Below, piece by piece: positions 24,868-36,886 of a DNA stretch of 64,000 nucleotides (the stretch's first letter is position 1; every line of letters begins with the position of its first letter). Source of the DNA: Plotosus lineatus (taxonomy: Eukaryota > Chordata > Actinopteri > Siluriformes > Plotosidae); NCBI GenBank assembly GCA_024760905.1, contig CM045751.1, forward strand, positions 15,415,001-15,479,000, read 5' to 3'. Below the pieces are notes generated by a model, which saw only the letters and a list, made by a program, of their open reading frames with translations, ran no database searches and was not told where the DNA came from. Both the position numbers and the translations under genes were made by a program.

Positions 24868-25285
24868 AACATTTTATCGAATCAACTACAAAACACCAAA
24901 AAAAAAAAAAAAAAAAAAAGCAGAGTAACACCAAAATTGCTAAACACATTACAAATATTCTGACTAAAAAACAAAACAAACAACATCAACAACAAAAATA
25001 TTTAACATTTTCTCATGTAACAACTAGTTATGGCTGACTTATTACATACTTATTACATATAGGGACTTTTAAATGTAATTGAAGCCATAACAAAGATCTG
25101 TTTTCTTCAAATTTTATTTGAGTTCTACACCCATCTGACATTAAAAAGATAAAACTATGATTACAAATCAGCTCTTTTGAACATTATTTTTCAAACTGTA
25201 TTTTTATTTATTAATACAATTAAAATGAAGTCAACTAAGATCAGTCAGGTATCACATTAAAAAAATCAGGATTTAACATTTTCCA
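24868..25285. other. Intergenic AT-rich DNA
   Basis: Poly-A at 24899-24919. No gene or element is recognised in the rest. Confidence 0.4.
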
Positions 25286-25289
25286 AGTT

Positions 25290-25545
25290 TCAAACCCCCC
25301 AGAGCAGCTAACTGGGTTATCAAAGGCCACCCATGTCTCTCACTGTCCATGGTGTGGGGCATGTAAAAGAACCATTGCTGACTTTCAACAAAAGTAGGCT
25401 GCAAAGCCGTCGCGATGGCCTGGCGAGCTGTCCAGGGTGTACTCTGCCCTCGCCCAGAGTTGGCTGCGATGGGCGCCAGCCTCCCCGCGACCCTAATTAG
25501 GATTAAGCAGTTACAGAAAATGAACTGAACTGAACAAGTTTCAAT
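25290..25545 (+). mobile_element. SINE family B, alternative tail, head truncated
   Basis: It carries the body words CTCACTGTCCATGGTGTGGG, GTAAAAGAACCATTGCTGAC and GGCGAGCTGTCCAGGGTGTA, then GGGCGCCAGCCTCCCCGCGA and a TTACAGAAAATGAACTGAAC tail. The same body with a tRNA-like head is at 28675-28997 and 57810-58165. Confidence 0.72.
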
Positions 25546-25799
25546 CTTTATAAGCATGTTCAATAGGCTCAGTGATTTCCAGCGACATCTAGAGGTTAAA
25601 GTTGGGAAAACACATTAAAAGATGAAAGATCTTAACCGTCAACCGTTGCATGAACAATGAAAATCAGTTTAGCAACTCTTTGTTTCGCAGAAATTATAAA
25701 AAAAAATGCACAAAAGACATCTAAGGAAATATACTTAAAAATACTTAAAAATATATAGTCTTACACCGGGTCAGAAGTAGAGCTTTTATTTATAAGGTG

Positions 25800-27160
25800 T
25801 ATGGCGGTAAAATGTTATATTATATTCAAGATCTGCTTTAAACAGGAGTACGTATTGCACTTAAACGTGAGTATTGCACTGTGCAGGAAGATGGTCTGAA
25901 TGATGGTTGTTTAGTCAGTGTGTGTGATGGTGGTGGTGGTGATGAGGTTACACTTTGAACAACTTGTGGATAAAAGCTGTTCTTGAGTCTGTTAGTTTTT
26001 GTTTTTAGTGTCCTGTACCTTTTTTTAAAGGGGAGAGGAGAGTAAATGGGGTATCCAGGGAATGTGGAGTCCCTGATAATTCCACTGGCTCTCCTCTGAA
26101 GTCTGTCAGTGTGAATGTCATTGAGGGGGTAGTGAAGTTCCAATCACCAACTCCGCCTTGCCACTTACTGCCGGGCCTTCCCATCCTCTGCAATACATCT
26201 GCTAAACCACACCGTACAGCAGTAGGTCAGGAGGCTCTTGATGGTGGAGTTGATGAGTAGGGGTCGGAGTAGATGGATTTGTCGGAGCTTCCTGAGGAAG
26301 TACATCCTTTGTTATGCTTTCCCCACATGACGGGAGATGTTTGTGGACCAGGGGAAGTCAGCAGAGATGTGGTCACCAAGAAACTTGAAGCACTCCACCC
26401 TCTCTACCTCTCCTCAACAAAGTAGAGGGCAGAGTGTTCAGCTTGTTCAGATCTCCGAAAGTCCATTATCATCTGTTTGGTTTTGTACGCATTTAGTTCC
26501 AGATTGTTATTTTTACAACAATTACACCACCTTCCCATAGGCTGATAGGCTGACTCATTATCTGTAATCAAACCTATGATGGTAGTGTCGTCGACAAATT
26601 TGAAGATGGTATTGCTTCTGTGCGTGGTTGAACAATCATGTGTGAAGATGGAAAAAGTGAGGGGGCTAAGATCGCACCCTTGGGGTGTTCCGGTGTTCAG
26701 GATGAGAGTGGAGGAAATGTGTTGCTCTATTCTGATGTTCCGAGATCTGTTGCTGAGAAAGTTCAGTATTCAGGTGCACAGTGAGCTCCCTAAGCCCAGA
26801 TTGCCCAACTTCTGAACCAGTCTATGTGGTTAGACTGTGTTAAAAGCAGAGCTAAAGTCTACAAATAGCATCCTTACATGGGAATTGCTGCTGTCCAGGT
26901 GTGTGAGAGCTGGGTGGAGGGCTGTATTGATGGCATCCTCTGTTGACCTGTTGATCTGTATGCAAACTGATGTGGATCAAGATCAGCAGGGATGGTTATA
27001 TTAATGGGAGACAAGACGAGTCTCTTGAAACATTTTGTGTTGATAGGGGTTAGGGCAACTGGGCTGTACTTGTTTGGGCAGCTTACTGTGCTCTTCTTAG
27101 GCAGTGGAATGATGGATGCTGTTTTGAGGAAGGTGGGCACTGTACATTGCATTCAATAGT
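25800..27160 (-). pseudogene. L2/CR1-type LINE reverse transcriptase fragment
   Basis: On the minus strand an open stretch at 26874-27152 reads [17 protein letters not shown]...[17 protein letters not shown], then LDPHQFAYR, which are RT finger/palm motifs of L2/CR1-type LINEs. The following DNA continues with TGTPQGCDLSPL and the catalytic FVDD (codons near 26590), split by frameshifts. The end at 25838-26143 reads QRRASGIIRDS...RRYRTLKTKTNRLKNSF, the usual C-terminus. The endonuclease half is missing; the copy is dead and 5' truncated. Confidence 0.82.
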
Positions 27161-27209
27161 TTTTAAACCTGTACACAAAATAGTAATGATCGAAACAATT
27201 GACTAATTA

Positions 27210-27455
<246 letters not shown>

Positions 27456-27543
27456 AAAGGACAGGACAAAGGCTTTCTATTGAAACTCCATTTATCACTG
27501 ATGATAAATGGAGTTTCAATAGAAAGCCTTTGTCCTGTCCTTT
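27456..27543. repeat. Perfect 42-bp hairpin with 4-base loop, flanked by TA repeats
   Basis: The left arm 27456-27497 is the exact reverse complement of 27502-27543, with loop CTGA. Pairing breaks at 27455/27544. TA microsatellites lie on both sides (to 27452, and 27611-27689). Confidence 0.95.
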
Positions 27544-27605
27544 TGTTATTTGCTCTACCAAAAAGTATTGAGCACTCTCCTACGGAAGGATCTACTCAGA
27601 AAATC

Positions 27606-27610
<5 letters not shown>

Positions 27611-27689
<79 letters not shown>
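27611..27689. repeat. (TA)n microsatellite, about 39 units
   Basis: An uninterrupted TA run, followed at 27718-27772 by TTAATTTAAATTTAA words. Confidence 0.97.
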
Positions 27690-27692
<3 letters not shown>

Positions 27693-28122
27693 AGGTTTCA
27701 CACAAAATGGTAATTTTAATTGATTTAATTTAAATTTAAATTTAATTGATTTAATTTAAATTTAATTTTAATTCTCGCAAACTTGGACCAACTCAAATTA
27801 AAACATTCAACAAAACTCATGGTTTGTCCCAGTCACCGATTTTGAAATCCTGGAAATACAACCATTCCAATCGAGCTGAGACTTGCTTCAGTCTAACTGA
27901 GACCCTGAAAGGGTGAAGCAGTTCAGAAAATTAGTCGACTTAATGATTTATTCTTCTTATTTTTTTTTTTTAATAAGCCACAAAAATATTAGCTTAGTTT
28001 CTTCTGTTCCCATGTAGTATATACTAAAACCCCAGGCTTAGTTGATGTCGTTAAAATAATCCTCTCAATGTTTTGTCTCGGGGGACTCTCCAGTAATATC
28101 CACCTTGCCTACATCATTGTAT

Positions 28123-28438
28123 GTGGGGCCGGTGGCGTAGTGGTTAGGGTGCTATGCTCATGATCAGGAGGTTGTGAGTTCGAATCCCATTGAGACCCTC
28201 ACTGTGCTAAGACCCCTGGGCAAGGTCTCAACCATAAGTGTGCCTCTGTTCACCTCGCAGTATAAATGGGTACCAGTAAAATATACTGGGAAGGTAACCT
28301 GCAATGGACTAGCTTCCCATCCAGGGGGAGTTGAACTCCTGGTCGCTTCATGCTACGGAAACTGGGGATAAGTACCGGCCTGATGAGCCATGAGGCTAAG
28401 CCACTAGACTTGGGTGTAAAAACCCAACAGACTTACCT
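28123..28438 (+). mobile_element. SINE family A, full copy with target duplication
   Basis: A perfect 14-bp direct repeat, CTACATCATTGTAT, flanks it at 28109-28122 and 28439-28452. The head has tRNA-like Pol III boxes: GGCGTAGTGGTTAGGGTGC and GTTCGAATCCC. The body contains AAATATACTGGGAAGGTAAC, and the 3' part ends GGTGTAAAAACCCAACAGA. Three minus-strand copies lie at 31577, 46041 and 59053. Confidence 0.93.
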
Positions 28439-28674
28439 CTACATCATTGTATACTGTTTGTGTATCTTATTATTTATTTCACAATTAATGATTGGGTTTG
28501 TCCAAAATCATCAACTTTACTGCGAATTTAAACAAAAAAATTTAGAAATGCGTAACATCTCACAAAGTAAACGATTTTAAAAATTCAGTTGAATTAAAAT
28601 CAACTTGCGAGGCTGATTCGTGGATTTCAGTTGACTTTACCGGTCAACATTGTTAATTTTTTTAATGTAACCAC

Positions 28675-28997
28675 TTAATCATAATTAGGGTCACAGGGAG
28701 GCTGGCACCCATCCCAGCTGACTCCGGGCAAGTGCAGAGTACACCCTGGACAGCTCACCGGTCCATCACAGAGCAGAAACACACTGACAGCTATGTAGCT
28801 TACTCTTGTCGAAAGTCAGAGAATTGTTCTTTTACAGCCTCGCACCGTAGACAGTCAGAGACATGGCCAGCCTTTAATAACACAGTTAGTTACACTGTGG
28901 GGACAGCAACGACAACCTGTGGAGAGTGGGGCTTGAACCCCCAACCCTAGGATCAGTGATCCAGCACCTTTACCACCAGGCTACCACTGCCCCACCA
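28675..28997 (-). mobile_element. SINE family B, alternative tail, with tRNA-like head
   Basis: At the high-coordinate end GGCTTGAACCCCCAACCCTA and ACCACCAGGCTACCACTGCC are the reverse of B and A boxes. The low-coordinate tail has CTTAATCATAATTAGGGTCA and a GGAGGCTGGCACCCATCCCA block. Poly-A follows at 29018-29044. Confidence 0.78.
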
Positions 28998-29016
28998 GTC
29001 AACCAGTCATTTCATG

Positions 29017-29044
<28 letters not shown>

Positions 29045-29047
<3 letters not shown>

Positions 29048-29587
29048 GACCTATCCAAGATGGTGGACTCGTTGACGTATGACAACGGCGACTAATATGG
29101 CGTTTGCTTATTTAGATATCCCACAATGCATTTCAGGAAACGAAAACAGCAGTGAATGGCGGCGCTCGCTGTCTGCAGAGCGACTCGGAGATACTCCGTT
29201 GTGAGGAACATTTGCCGTCCTTACCGGCGTTTTTAATGTTATTTTAGGCAGCGTTTTCTCTTGAAAATGAGGTGAAATGGAGATAATGAAGAGGTGAACA
29301 GGATGAGGTTGAAAATGTGCAGTGAGAAGTGTCAGTTCGGAGGAATATTCGGTGAAATGAGCTGAAGCTGTATCTGGAGACTGGAGACTGCGACTGGATT
29401 GTTAGTGTTGTGTTCACCGGGCGATGATCTTTCCCATTTCTTCTTCTTTTATTCACATTCCTGTGTAAAAAAAAAAATATTTTCTGTCTGGATCCAAGGA
29501 TAATCGAGTTAATCGACAGTATCTGATTGAGGAGAAGAAGGAGGAGGAGGAGGCAGGATTTTTCTTTCCATTTGGGGAATGATTAAT
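29045..29587 (+). promoter_or_regulatory. znf821: Candidate promoter and 5' UTR of znf821
   Basis: The block between a poly-A tract and the znf821 start codon is richer in CG dinucleotides than its surroundings. It contains CCAAGATGG near 29055 and GAATGGCGGCGC near 29155, YY1-like words that often mark start sites of TATA-less vertebrate promoters, and CCCACAATGC near 29122. No intron is needed between here and the start codon. The exact start site cannot be read from sequence. Confidence 0.65.
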
Positions 29588-29627
29588 ATGTCAAGGCGAA
29601 AACAGACCAACCCTTTCAAAGTCAATT
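29588..29627 (+). CDS. znf821: znf821 coding exon 1
   Basis: This exon encodes residues 1-13 (MSRRKQTNPFKVN) and the first base of codon 14. Mammalian ZNF821 starts MSRRKQTNP and continues KVHW, so I chose this ATG over the in-frame one at 29579, which would add MIN. The donor used is GTAGGT at 29628. Its T joins GG at the start of exon 2 to make Trp, restoring the conserved KV-x-W. The alternative donor GTATCT at 29632 breaks the reading frame with exon 2. Intron 1 is 13,328 bp and holds most of the retroelements in the window. Confidence 0.9.
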
Positions 29628-29639
29628 GTAGGTATCTCA

Positions 29640-30470
29640 GGTATTGTAAACATATTAAATTATACAATTTTACACTGTAAAAAAAAATGAGATTATTGCA
29701 TGAACTTGGTGTTTGAATCCCTGGTACACACAGACAATACTTTAACAGAAACAGATCTGCACGATGGATAGTACAATACTAACATTTTATATAAATATTT
29801 ATTCAAATCCTTAAATCTACTAATAATCTTATATTGTACTCCAGAAGGTAAATTATGTACACTATATTTGTAATATGTACTGAGCAAAAGAGACAATTCT
29901 TCTGGATTAGGATTAAAAAAAGATAACGTTCAAAAAAAAAAAAAAAGCCGACAACAACCAACCAATATCTATAAAAAATTTCCTTTGGAGAGATTCATAT
30001 TCCGTTAACTACTGAACTATAATGATTGTCTTTACATTAGCACACAAACCAAAGTACAGCACTCCTGTCTAAATGAAGCATTGAATCTTACTTGTGGCTT
30101 TGGATATAAAAACACAAGAAGCCGAAATCCCTATTCAGACTGAATTAGTTTTTCATTGCATCTCAAGGTTCACATGAACGTAAACACATACAAGAAATTA
30201 AACCTTTTATGGTCTGAGTGTTTTGATGAACTTATGATTAATGAACGTAGGATCATTTTTTTTCGATAAAATAATACTCTGCAGTGTTTTATTGTGCTTA
30301 CACTGCAGCCATTTGACACCAATTACTTTTTGAAATGTATTTATGAGCAACACATCATATATTTATGGAAAGGCTCCCTACAGAGATTATGCAGGGGTGT
30401 AAAGAAAAAAAATTAGATCTAGGGTCTGGATTATCGAAATGGATACTCATATTAATCTACATTTCACAGT
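29640..30470. other. Start of znf821 intron 1
   Basis: Low-complexity AT-rich intron with a short poly-A run at 29932-29946. No exon or element is recognised. Confidence 0.5.
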
Positions 30471-30489
30471 TGGTTTTAATCATCATCAT

Positions 30490-30815
30490 CATCATCAGCC
30501 TGTCATGCCACTGCTGGCAGATGACCTCCACAACCTGCATAGTTGTGGGTTTGAACCATAACTCACCACGCTGGTTCAGTGTGGGTTGGTGAGTGGTTTG
30601 AGTAGAAACACGCTGACGGCTTTGCAGCCTACTCTTTACGAAAGTCAGCAATGGTTCTTTTACATGCCTCTCACCATAGACAGTGAGAGACATGGCCTGC
30701 CTTTGATAACCAAGTTCGCTGCACTGGGGGGGGGGCAGTGACAACCTTGTGGGGACTCGAACCCCCAACCTTTGGATCGGCGATCCTGTGCCTTAACCAC
30801 TAGACCACCACTGCC
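30490..30815 (-). mobile_element. SINE family B with rearranged tail
   Basis: The minus-strand head at 30740-30815 has GTGGTGGTCTAGTGGTTAAG and GGGGTTCGAGTCCCC, clear tRNA A- and B-box words. The body words CTCACCATAGACAGTGAGAG and ACGAAAGTCAGCAATGGTTC match other copies. The distal part (30490-30600) differs from them and may be other DNA. Confidence 0.82.
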
Positions 30816-31576
30816 GTGTTTAAATAACAAAGTTAAAATTGAGTTCAACCAGCATTTATGCTTTGAAATTGATTACTGAGTCCTTCTCCTTGAAATTCTG
30901 ATTTGAAACGCCCTGTGTGGCAAGAAGTACTGCAGTTCTTTATATTTTCATCACTCGTTTCTCTCATCAATCTTAATTTTTTAATAAGACAGAAAAAAAA
31001 TGCGACAACTCTTATAAAGCAGTGACACTGGAGACTCCTTCCATAAATGTTTCTCAAGAAAAGGTCATGATATCAGCAGCTACACTTTAATAAAATGCTT
31101 TCACTTTTTAATCGTTATTTATTATAATATGACAAACTGAAGTGGTGTAACAGTTTGGTTAATAGAGACTGTTTTTTGATGTTTAGGCTTCATGTAAAAA
31201 AAAAAAAAAAGAAATTACATATCAAAGGGTGTAAATTTTTTATTAAACTTTTTCAGAATGAATGCCGGTGGAGTAAAAATACACACACTTATTCCTCATA
31301 TCCATGTACTTAAGCGCTTGTCTCACTTTTTGTGATAGGCATTTTAAGTCCAAAAAGATCTTTTGTTTGTTTGTTTTTTTTCTATGTGAATCACCACTAG
31401 CCAAAAATCTATGAACATTTCTCTACATTATCAATGTTGTATGACAGTTGAACTCTATACAGTCGATGTGCTATCTCAATCTGATCCAAAGTGAGGTTCT
31501 TGGGTGACTGAGTCATGCCAAAAATGCAATGAGATTTTATTCACACAGGATTTAGCATGTACCATCATGAAGTTGG

Positions 31577-31891
31577 TATGGTAAGGTAAAGTCTGTTGGG
31601 TTTTTTACACCCGAGCCTAGTGGCTCATCAGGCTGGTGGTTATCCTCGGTTTCTGTAGCGTGAAGCAACTTGGAGTTCAACTCCCCCTGGATGGGACGCT
31701 AGTCCATCGCAGGTAACCTTCCCAGTATATTTTTACTGGACCCATTTATACTGCTGGGAGAACAGAGGCACACTTGTGGTTAAGAGCTTGCCCAGGGGTC
31801 TTAGCACAGTGGGGATCTAACTGGGATTTGAACTCACAACCTTCCGATCGTGAGCCCAGCGCTCTAATCACTATGCCACAGGCCCCACCCT
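31577..31891 (-). mobile_element. SINE family A with 13-bp target duplication
   Basis: It is flanked by a perfect ATCATGAAGTTGG at 31564-31576 and 31892-31904. The tRNA-like head is at the high-coordinate end (reverse of TGGCATAGTGATTAGAGCGC). The internal words CTAGTCCATCGCAGGTAACC and CAGTATATTTTTACTGG match the other copies. Confidence 0.93.
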
Positions 31892-31904
31892 ATCATGAAG
31901 TTGG

Positions 31905-32420
31905 ACTGTAAGTTATAAACCTGAGTGGAAGTCTCTGGCTAGGAGATTCACTCAAACTAAATCTGTTTTTTTTTTTTTTTAAAGGCTATTTACTATTTTA
32001 TGATATAAAAACATTTCCTTTTTGGAGATATGTTTAATACAGCAGTTCATCAATGTAATGGTGATATTTACAGTTTCTACTGTACGTATAATTTTTAGCT
32101 AATTTATTTTGATATTAAGGGTTTACGTTGCTGCTGAATGTCAGGCAGTAGCCCTCACCAAACACATTGTCTTTTATCTCGAAAGGGATATATAGAGAGA
32201 ACAACACAAGACCAAATGCAAATCTGAACATCTCTTGACCCATTGTAAGCATTTAGTTAAGATCTATAAGGCCTTGTGATTTTTACCTTTGACTAAAACC
32301 TCAAATCTATATTTTGGTAGAAAGTACTATAATCACCTGACTGTTGTAGTTTGTCTGTGAACAAAGTCCTGTGCAGAGATTTTTTTATTTTAACTGTTGG
32401 GGATAGCCCCCTGTGCCCCA
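31905..32420. other. Intron 1 DNA, no element recognised
   Basis: AT-rich intron sequence between a SINE and a Tc1 remnant. Poly-T at 31966-31980. Confidence 0.4.
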
Positions 32421-32439
32421 CAGATGATTTGATTTTGGA

Positions 32440-33387
32440 GTGTCTGGATCAAAGTTCAAGGTAAGAAAACCAGTCTGTATCTGGTGTGACACTCCTTTGC
32501 ACAGAGTTGATGAGGTTGTTGATTATGATCTGTGGAATGTCAGTCCATTCCTCTTCAGCGGCTGTGCAAAGTTGCTGGATATTGGCAGGAACTGGAACAC
32601 ACTGTTGTATAGGCTGATCCTGAGCATCCCAAACATGCTTCAATGGGTGACATGTCTGGTGAGTATGCTGGTCATGCAAGAACTGGTATGTTTTCAGCTT
32701 GCAAGAATTGTGTACGGCTCCTTAAAATATGGGGCCGTGCATTATCATGCTGCAATATGAGGTGATGGTCGTGGATGAATGGAACAATGGGTCTCAGGAT
32801 CTTATCATAGTATCTCTGTGCATTCTAAATGCCATCAATAGAATGTGCCTACGTTTGTTGTCTGTAACATCTGCCACTATGACTCACTCAGTCCACAACA
32901 CTGAAATCAGCAAACCACTCACTCTCACAAAATCATATACGCTGTCTGCCGTCTGCCCTGTACAGTGAAAACCGGGATTCGGCCATGAAGAGAACACCTC
33001 ACCAAGGTGCCAGACTCTATTGAATGTGAGCATTTGCTCACTGAAGTTGGCTACGACTACGAACTGTAGTCAGTCCAAGACCCTGATGAGGATGACGAGC
33101 ATGCAGATGAGCTTCCCTTGCAATGCTATCTGACAGACTGTGTAGAAATTCTTTGGCTCAGCAAAGTGAGTGTTGCAGCAGTTGTCCGGGTGGCTGGTCT
33201 CAGATGATCTTGGAGATGGAGATGTTGGATGTGGAGGTCCTTGAGTCATGTTGTTACATGTGGTCGATGGTTGTGAGGCCAGTTGGATGTACTGCCAAAC
33301 TCTCTGAAAATCCTTTGGAGGCAGCTCAGGGTGAAGAAATGAGCATTCAATTCTCAAGCAACAGCTCTGGTGGACATTCCTGCAGTC
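32440..33387 (-). pseudogene. Tc1-like transposase pseudogene with lost first catalytic Asp
   Basis: Read in pieces on the minus strand, the N-terminal part has GMSTRAVA and HNHRPHVTT words. Near 32975 the text is VLFMAESRFSLYRADGRQR: the family has D before ESRF, and here the codon is GCC (Ala), so the first catalytic residue is gone. The C-terminal frame at 32449-32679 reads HPLKHVWDA...PANIQQLCTAAEEEWTDIPQ..INNLINS, the usual Tc1 ending. Several frameshifts and stops separate these parts. The gene is inactive. Confidence 0.88.
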
Positions 33388-33736
33388 TGTCTGTCTTCCT
33401 TTCGGCTTTCTCCCTTTTACTCGGGAGTCGCCACAGCGAATCATCTGATTCGCACATTTGATTTGGCAGAGGTTTTTGCGTCGGATGCCCTTCCTGTCAC
33501 AACCCTTTTAGCAAGGGACAGAAACACGCTGACGACTTTACAGCCTACTCTTTACGAAAGTCAGCAATGGTTCTTTTATATGCCTCTCACCATAGACAGT
33601 GAGAGACATGGCCTGCCTTTGATAACCCAGTTAGCTGCACTGGGGGGGACAGTGACAACCCCGTGGGTCTCGAACCCCCAACTTTAGGATCAGCGATCCT
33701 GCACCCTATCTACTAGACCACCACTGCCCCATGGCA
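33388..33736 (-). mobile_element. SINE family B with RTE-like tail and 18-bp target duplication
   Basis: A perfect direct repeat GTGGACATTCCTGCAGTC flanks it at 33370-33387 and 33737-33754, inside the Tc1 remnant. The head (high-coordinate end) is tRNA-like, with the reverse of GTTCGAGACCC. The body has CTCACCATAGACAGTGAGAG. The tail (33388-33450) contains CTTTCGGCTTTCTCCC and GTCGCCACAGCGAATCATCTG, which match the 3' end of the RTE-like LINE at 49120-49440. Confidence 0.93.
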
Positions 33737-34189
33737 GTGGACATTCCTGCAGTCAGCATACGAATTGTACACTTCCTCTAAACTTGACACCTGTGGCATT
33801 GCACTGTGATAAAACTGCACATTTTAGAGTGGCTTTTTATTGTGGCCAGCCTAAGGCAGTCCTGTTCTACATTCATGCTCTCAATTCAGCGTCTTGATAT
33901 ACTACATCTCTGAAGTGGATGGAATATCCCGGTCAAGGAGAAGTGCTCACTCTCACAAATTTTGACAGATTTGTGAACAATATTTCAAAGAAAGAACCTT
34001 TTGTGTACATCAAAAAGTTTTAGATCTTTGAGTTCAACTCTTGAAAAATGGAAACAGAAACAAAAGTGTTGTGTTCATATTTTTGTTGACTGTCGACCCA
34101 TAGATGCAACGAAGGAGGAGATAGAAACCCATATATATGCTTTCCAATAATACAGTTACTTTGGAGTTGCTCATGGGGAGAGGTGGTAA

Positions 34190-36840
34190 GTTGGTGTGGG
34201 CATATCTTTGTTACCCCTGTCTTGGTACCCACGTGTTGGGGTTCAACCGGGGGGAACTTTCCCTCTGTCTTTGGGTGGGGGACTGATCCTGACTGTTCTT
34301 TGTGCTTATGCACCTAATGACAGTTCAGAGTACCGAAAAAGGTGGCCCATCACAGTTTATCAATTACAAACACCATGCCTGAATATAAGTGTGTTCATAA
34401 GTGCACTTGGCACCAGGACATCCTAGGCAACAGTTTGATGATTAACGCCATTGGATTTGCGTCTGTTTGTTCTGGACACTTGGGTGAAGAGAGGAGCTGA
34501 TCTGTCAACTAATCACGGCCACCACTGCTCTGATGGTGGGGAGGCTGCCCTCCAAACCTCGCAGGCCCAAGCATGTAGTTAGGGTCTCTAGGGAATGTTT
34601 GATGTTTGGCAGAGTCTTCTGTCAAAAGAGCCTTTAACTCCCACCTTCTGCTGGGCTACAACCACATTCTGGATGCAGCGGACATGGAATCCGAATGGGT
34701 AATTTTTCTGTGCCTTTATTATTGAGGCAGCAGCTCATAAGGTCTTCGGTACCAGAAGGTCTTCGGTACCTGTCATGGCAGTAACCCAGTTCGGTGAGGA
34801 GCTGGAAAGCAACTATCGGATAGCTTCAAAGATGTTCTGGACCATGATCGAACGCCTCAGAAAGGGTAAGACGTTCTCCACAAATACTGTTTTCAGTGTA
34901 AGTGGGGAGCTGTTCACCTCCACTGGGTATGTTGGGAGGCTTAAGAAATAGTTCAAAGGACCTCCTCAATCCCACCTTCCTCCGTCAAGGAGGAAAACTC
35001 TGGGGGTTTGTGTAGGGGTCCGCCCATCGCTGGGGCTGAGATTGTCAAGGTGGTCAAAAAGCTTTTCGGTGGTCAGGACTCTGGAGGTGGACATGATCCG
35101 CCCTGAATATCTCCGGGTTCTGGATGTTGTAGGTATGTCTTGGTTGACACGTCTCAGCAACATTGTGTACCTTTGAGTGAGCAAACCAGGGTGGTAGTTC
35201 CCCATTTTAAAAAGGGCCTAGCTGGTTAAAGTCTATGCAGGAGTACTGGAAAGAAGGATCCAACTGATAGTTCATCCTCAGATACAGGCGGTACAGTGTG
35301 GTTTTTGTCCTGGCCACAGCACTCTTGACCAGTTCTATGCAGTCTACAGGATCCTGGAGGGGGAATGGGAGTTTGCCCAATCTGTCCACATGTGCTTTGT
35401 GGATTGAGAGAACGCTTCTGGTGTACCGGACCCATTGCTATGGACTATTAGGTCTCTCTCCCACCGAAGCCAGAGCTTGGGCTGCATTGGCAACACAGGA
35501 TGAGTTTGTTTCCTGTGAGAGTTGGAGTCCAATAAGGCTGTCCTTTGTCACCTATTCATTTACATTACATTTATATCATGTAGCAGATGCTCTTTTCCAG
35601 AACGACTTACAATTCTCTTTTTTATACAGCTGAGCAATTGAGGGGTTAGGGCCTTGCTCAGGGGGCCCAATAATGGTGATAGTGGGGATTGAACCACTGA
35701 CCTTTTGGCTCATTTACAGCATTTAGCAGATGCTCTTATCCAGAGTGACATACAGAAGTGCTTTCAAGTCACTATCACTGAATATAGTCTTATTCTGGTT
35801 TGTTCGAACATAGACGAAGTATACCATCAGTCAAACTCAGTCAGTAGGTGTTGTGTGGGGTTTTTTGTTTTGTGTGTGTTTGTACATAGCATCGTGCTAA
35901 TTGAAGGACTGCTGAAAAAGGTAGGTTTGCAGCTGGTATTTTAAGATACCCAGTGACTCGGCTGTCCAGAGGAAGTTCATGCCTGGTTCAAGAACAGAAA
36001 AGTTTAGATGCATTTTTCCCTTGTCCCTTGGTAGATGGAGACATCAGACATCAGTCTAGCAGTGCTAGAGGAGATCAGTAATCTATTGACTTAGTGGATA
36101 AGGCAGGATAAGGTCGGAATTTCTCGGGGCAACCAAGGCATTGAGGGATTCTGGTTTGGTCGCCAGCCAGCTCTCACTGGAGCGATTCGCAGCCGAGTAC
36201 GAAATGGCCGGGATGAGAATCAGCACTTCCAAATCCAAGGCCATGGTTCTCAACAATAAAAGGGTGGGATGCACCCTCTGGGTCTGGAATGAGGTCCTGC
36301 CCCAAGTAGAGGACTTCAAGTATCTCAGGGTCTTGTTCATGAGTGAGGGAAGGATGGAGCGGGAGATTGACAGGCAGATCAGTGCAGCCTCTGCTGTCAA
36401 GCAGAGCTTGTGCCGGTCTGTAATGGTGAAGAGGGAGCTGAGCAGAAATGCAAAGCTCTTAACGTCGCAGTCAATCTATGTGTTGGCCCTCACCTGTGGT
36501 CACGAGCTTTGTGATTCCTATGCAGGGTGGTGGGGCTCTCCCTTAGGATGAGATGCTCAGCCATCCTGGAGGAGCTTGGAGTAGGACCACTGCTCCTCTG
36601 TGTTGAGAGGAGCCAGTTGAGGTGGCTTGGGCATCTGGTTAGAATGCCTCCTGAACACCTTCCTGGTGTGGTGTTTAAGGCATGTCTAACGAGAAATAAA
36701 TCCCCGTGGTCGACTCGGAACACGTTTGAATGACTATGTCTCTCAGCTGCTCTGGGCATCCTCCTGGAAGAGCTGGAGGAAGGGGTTATGGAGGGGGACG
36801 TCTCGATCTCACTGTTTAGGCTGCTGCCCCAGTGACCCGA
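34190..36840 (+). pseudogene. I/Nimb-like LINE remnant (endonuclease to C-terminus)
   Basis: Plus-strand pieces in order: an endonuclease segment reading ILTVLCAYAPNDSSEY (near 34290); CTWHQDILG followed by a decayed strand (near 34400); RT segments VYAGVLERRIQLIVHPQIQ, QCGFCPGHSTLDQ and VYRILEGEWEFAQ (near 35230-35390); then AAEYEMAGMRISTSKSKAM and FKYLRVLFMSEGRMEREID (36141-36551); and SQLRWLGHLVRMPPEHLPGV near 36610. Stops and frameshifts interrupt it throughout and SINE-derived DNA has inserted at about 35555-36090. The clade name is from motif memory and less certain than the LINE call. Confidence 0.85.
35555..35770 (-). mobile_element. SINE family D tails inserted in the LINE
   Basis: One copy runs from CATGTAGCAGATGCTCTTTTCCAG to GATTGAACCACTGACC (reverse B box). 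Directly after it, a second tail word, CATTTAGCAGATGCTCTTAT, begins, so two insertions or an internal duplication are present. Confidence 0.7.
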
Positions 36841-36886
36841 CCCTGGATTAAGTTGAAGGAGATGAGAGGGGTATTTTCAGTGGTAA

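Larger units (their letters stand above)
32425..34092 (-). mobile_element. Second Tc1-like transposon, split by a SINE
   Basis: The minus-strand transposase region (32425-33387) is continued beyond the SINE by 33755-34092, a 5' non-coding region and end typical of a common fish Tc1 family (AAAAAGTTTTAGATCTTTGAG, GAGTTCAACTCTTGAAAAATGG, AAACAAAAGTGTTGTGTTCA). No matching inverted end is found near 32350-32425, so the transposase-end terminus is lost. The family differs from the element at 20132. Confidence 0.85.

Noticed and set aside
28123..28210. tRNA gene suggested by A and B box words
   Set aside because: The boxes belong to SINE family A heads, repeated four times with target duplications; no cloverleaf was confirmed.
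29579..29590. In-frame ATG nine bases before the chosen znf821 start
   Set aside because: It would add MIN ahead of the conserved MSRRKQTNP start. It is possible but less likely.
29632..29640. Alternative exon 1 donor GTATCT
   Set aside because: Using it gives the wrong phase for exon 2 and loses the conserved Trp; GTAGGT at 29628 fits both.
33070..33461. Overlapping 112- and 124-codon frames on opposite strands
   Set aside because: They lie in the Tc1 pseudogene and the SINE B tail; only the minus-strand transposase pieces are meaningful.
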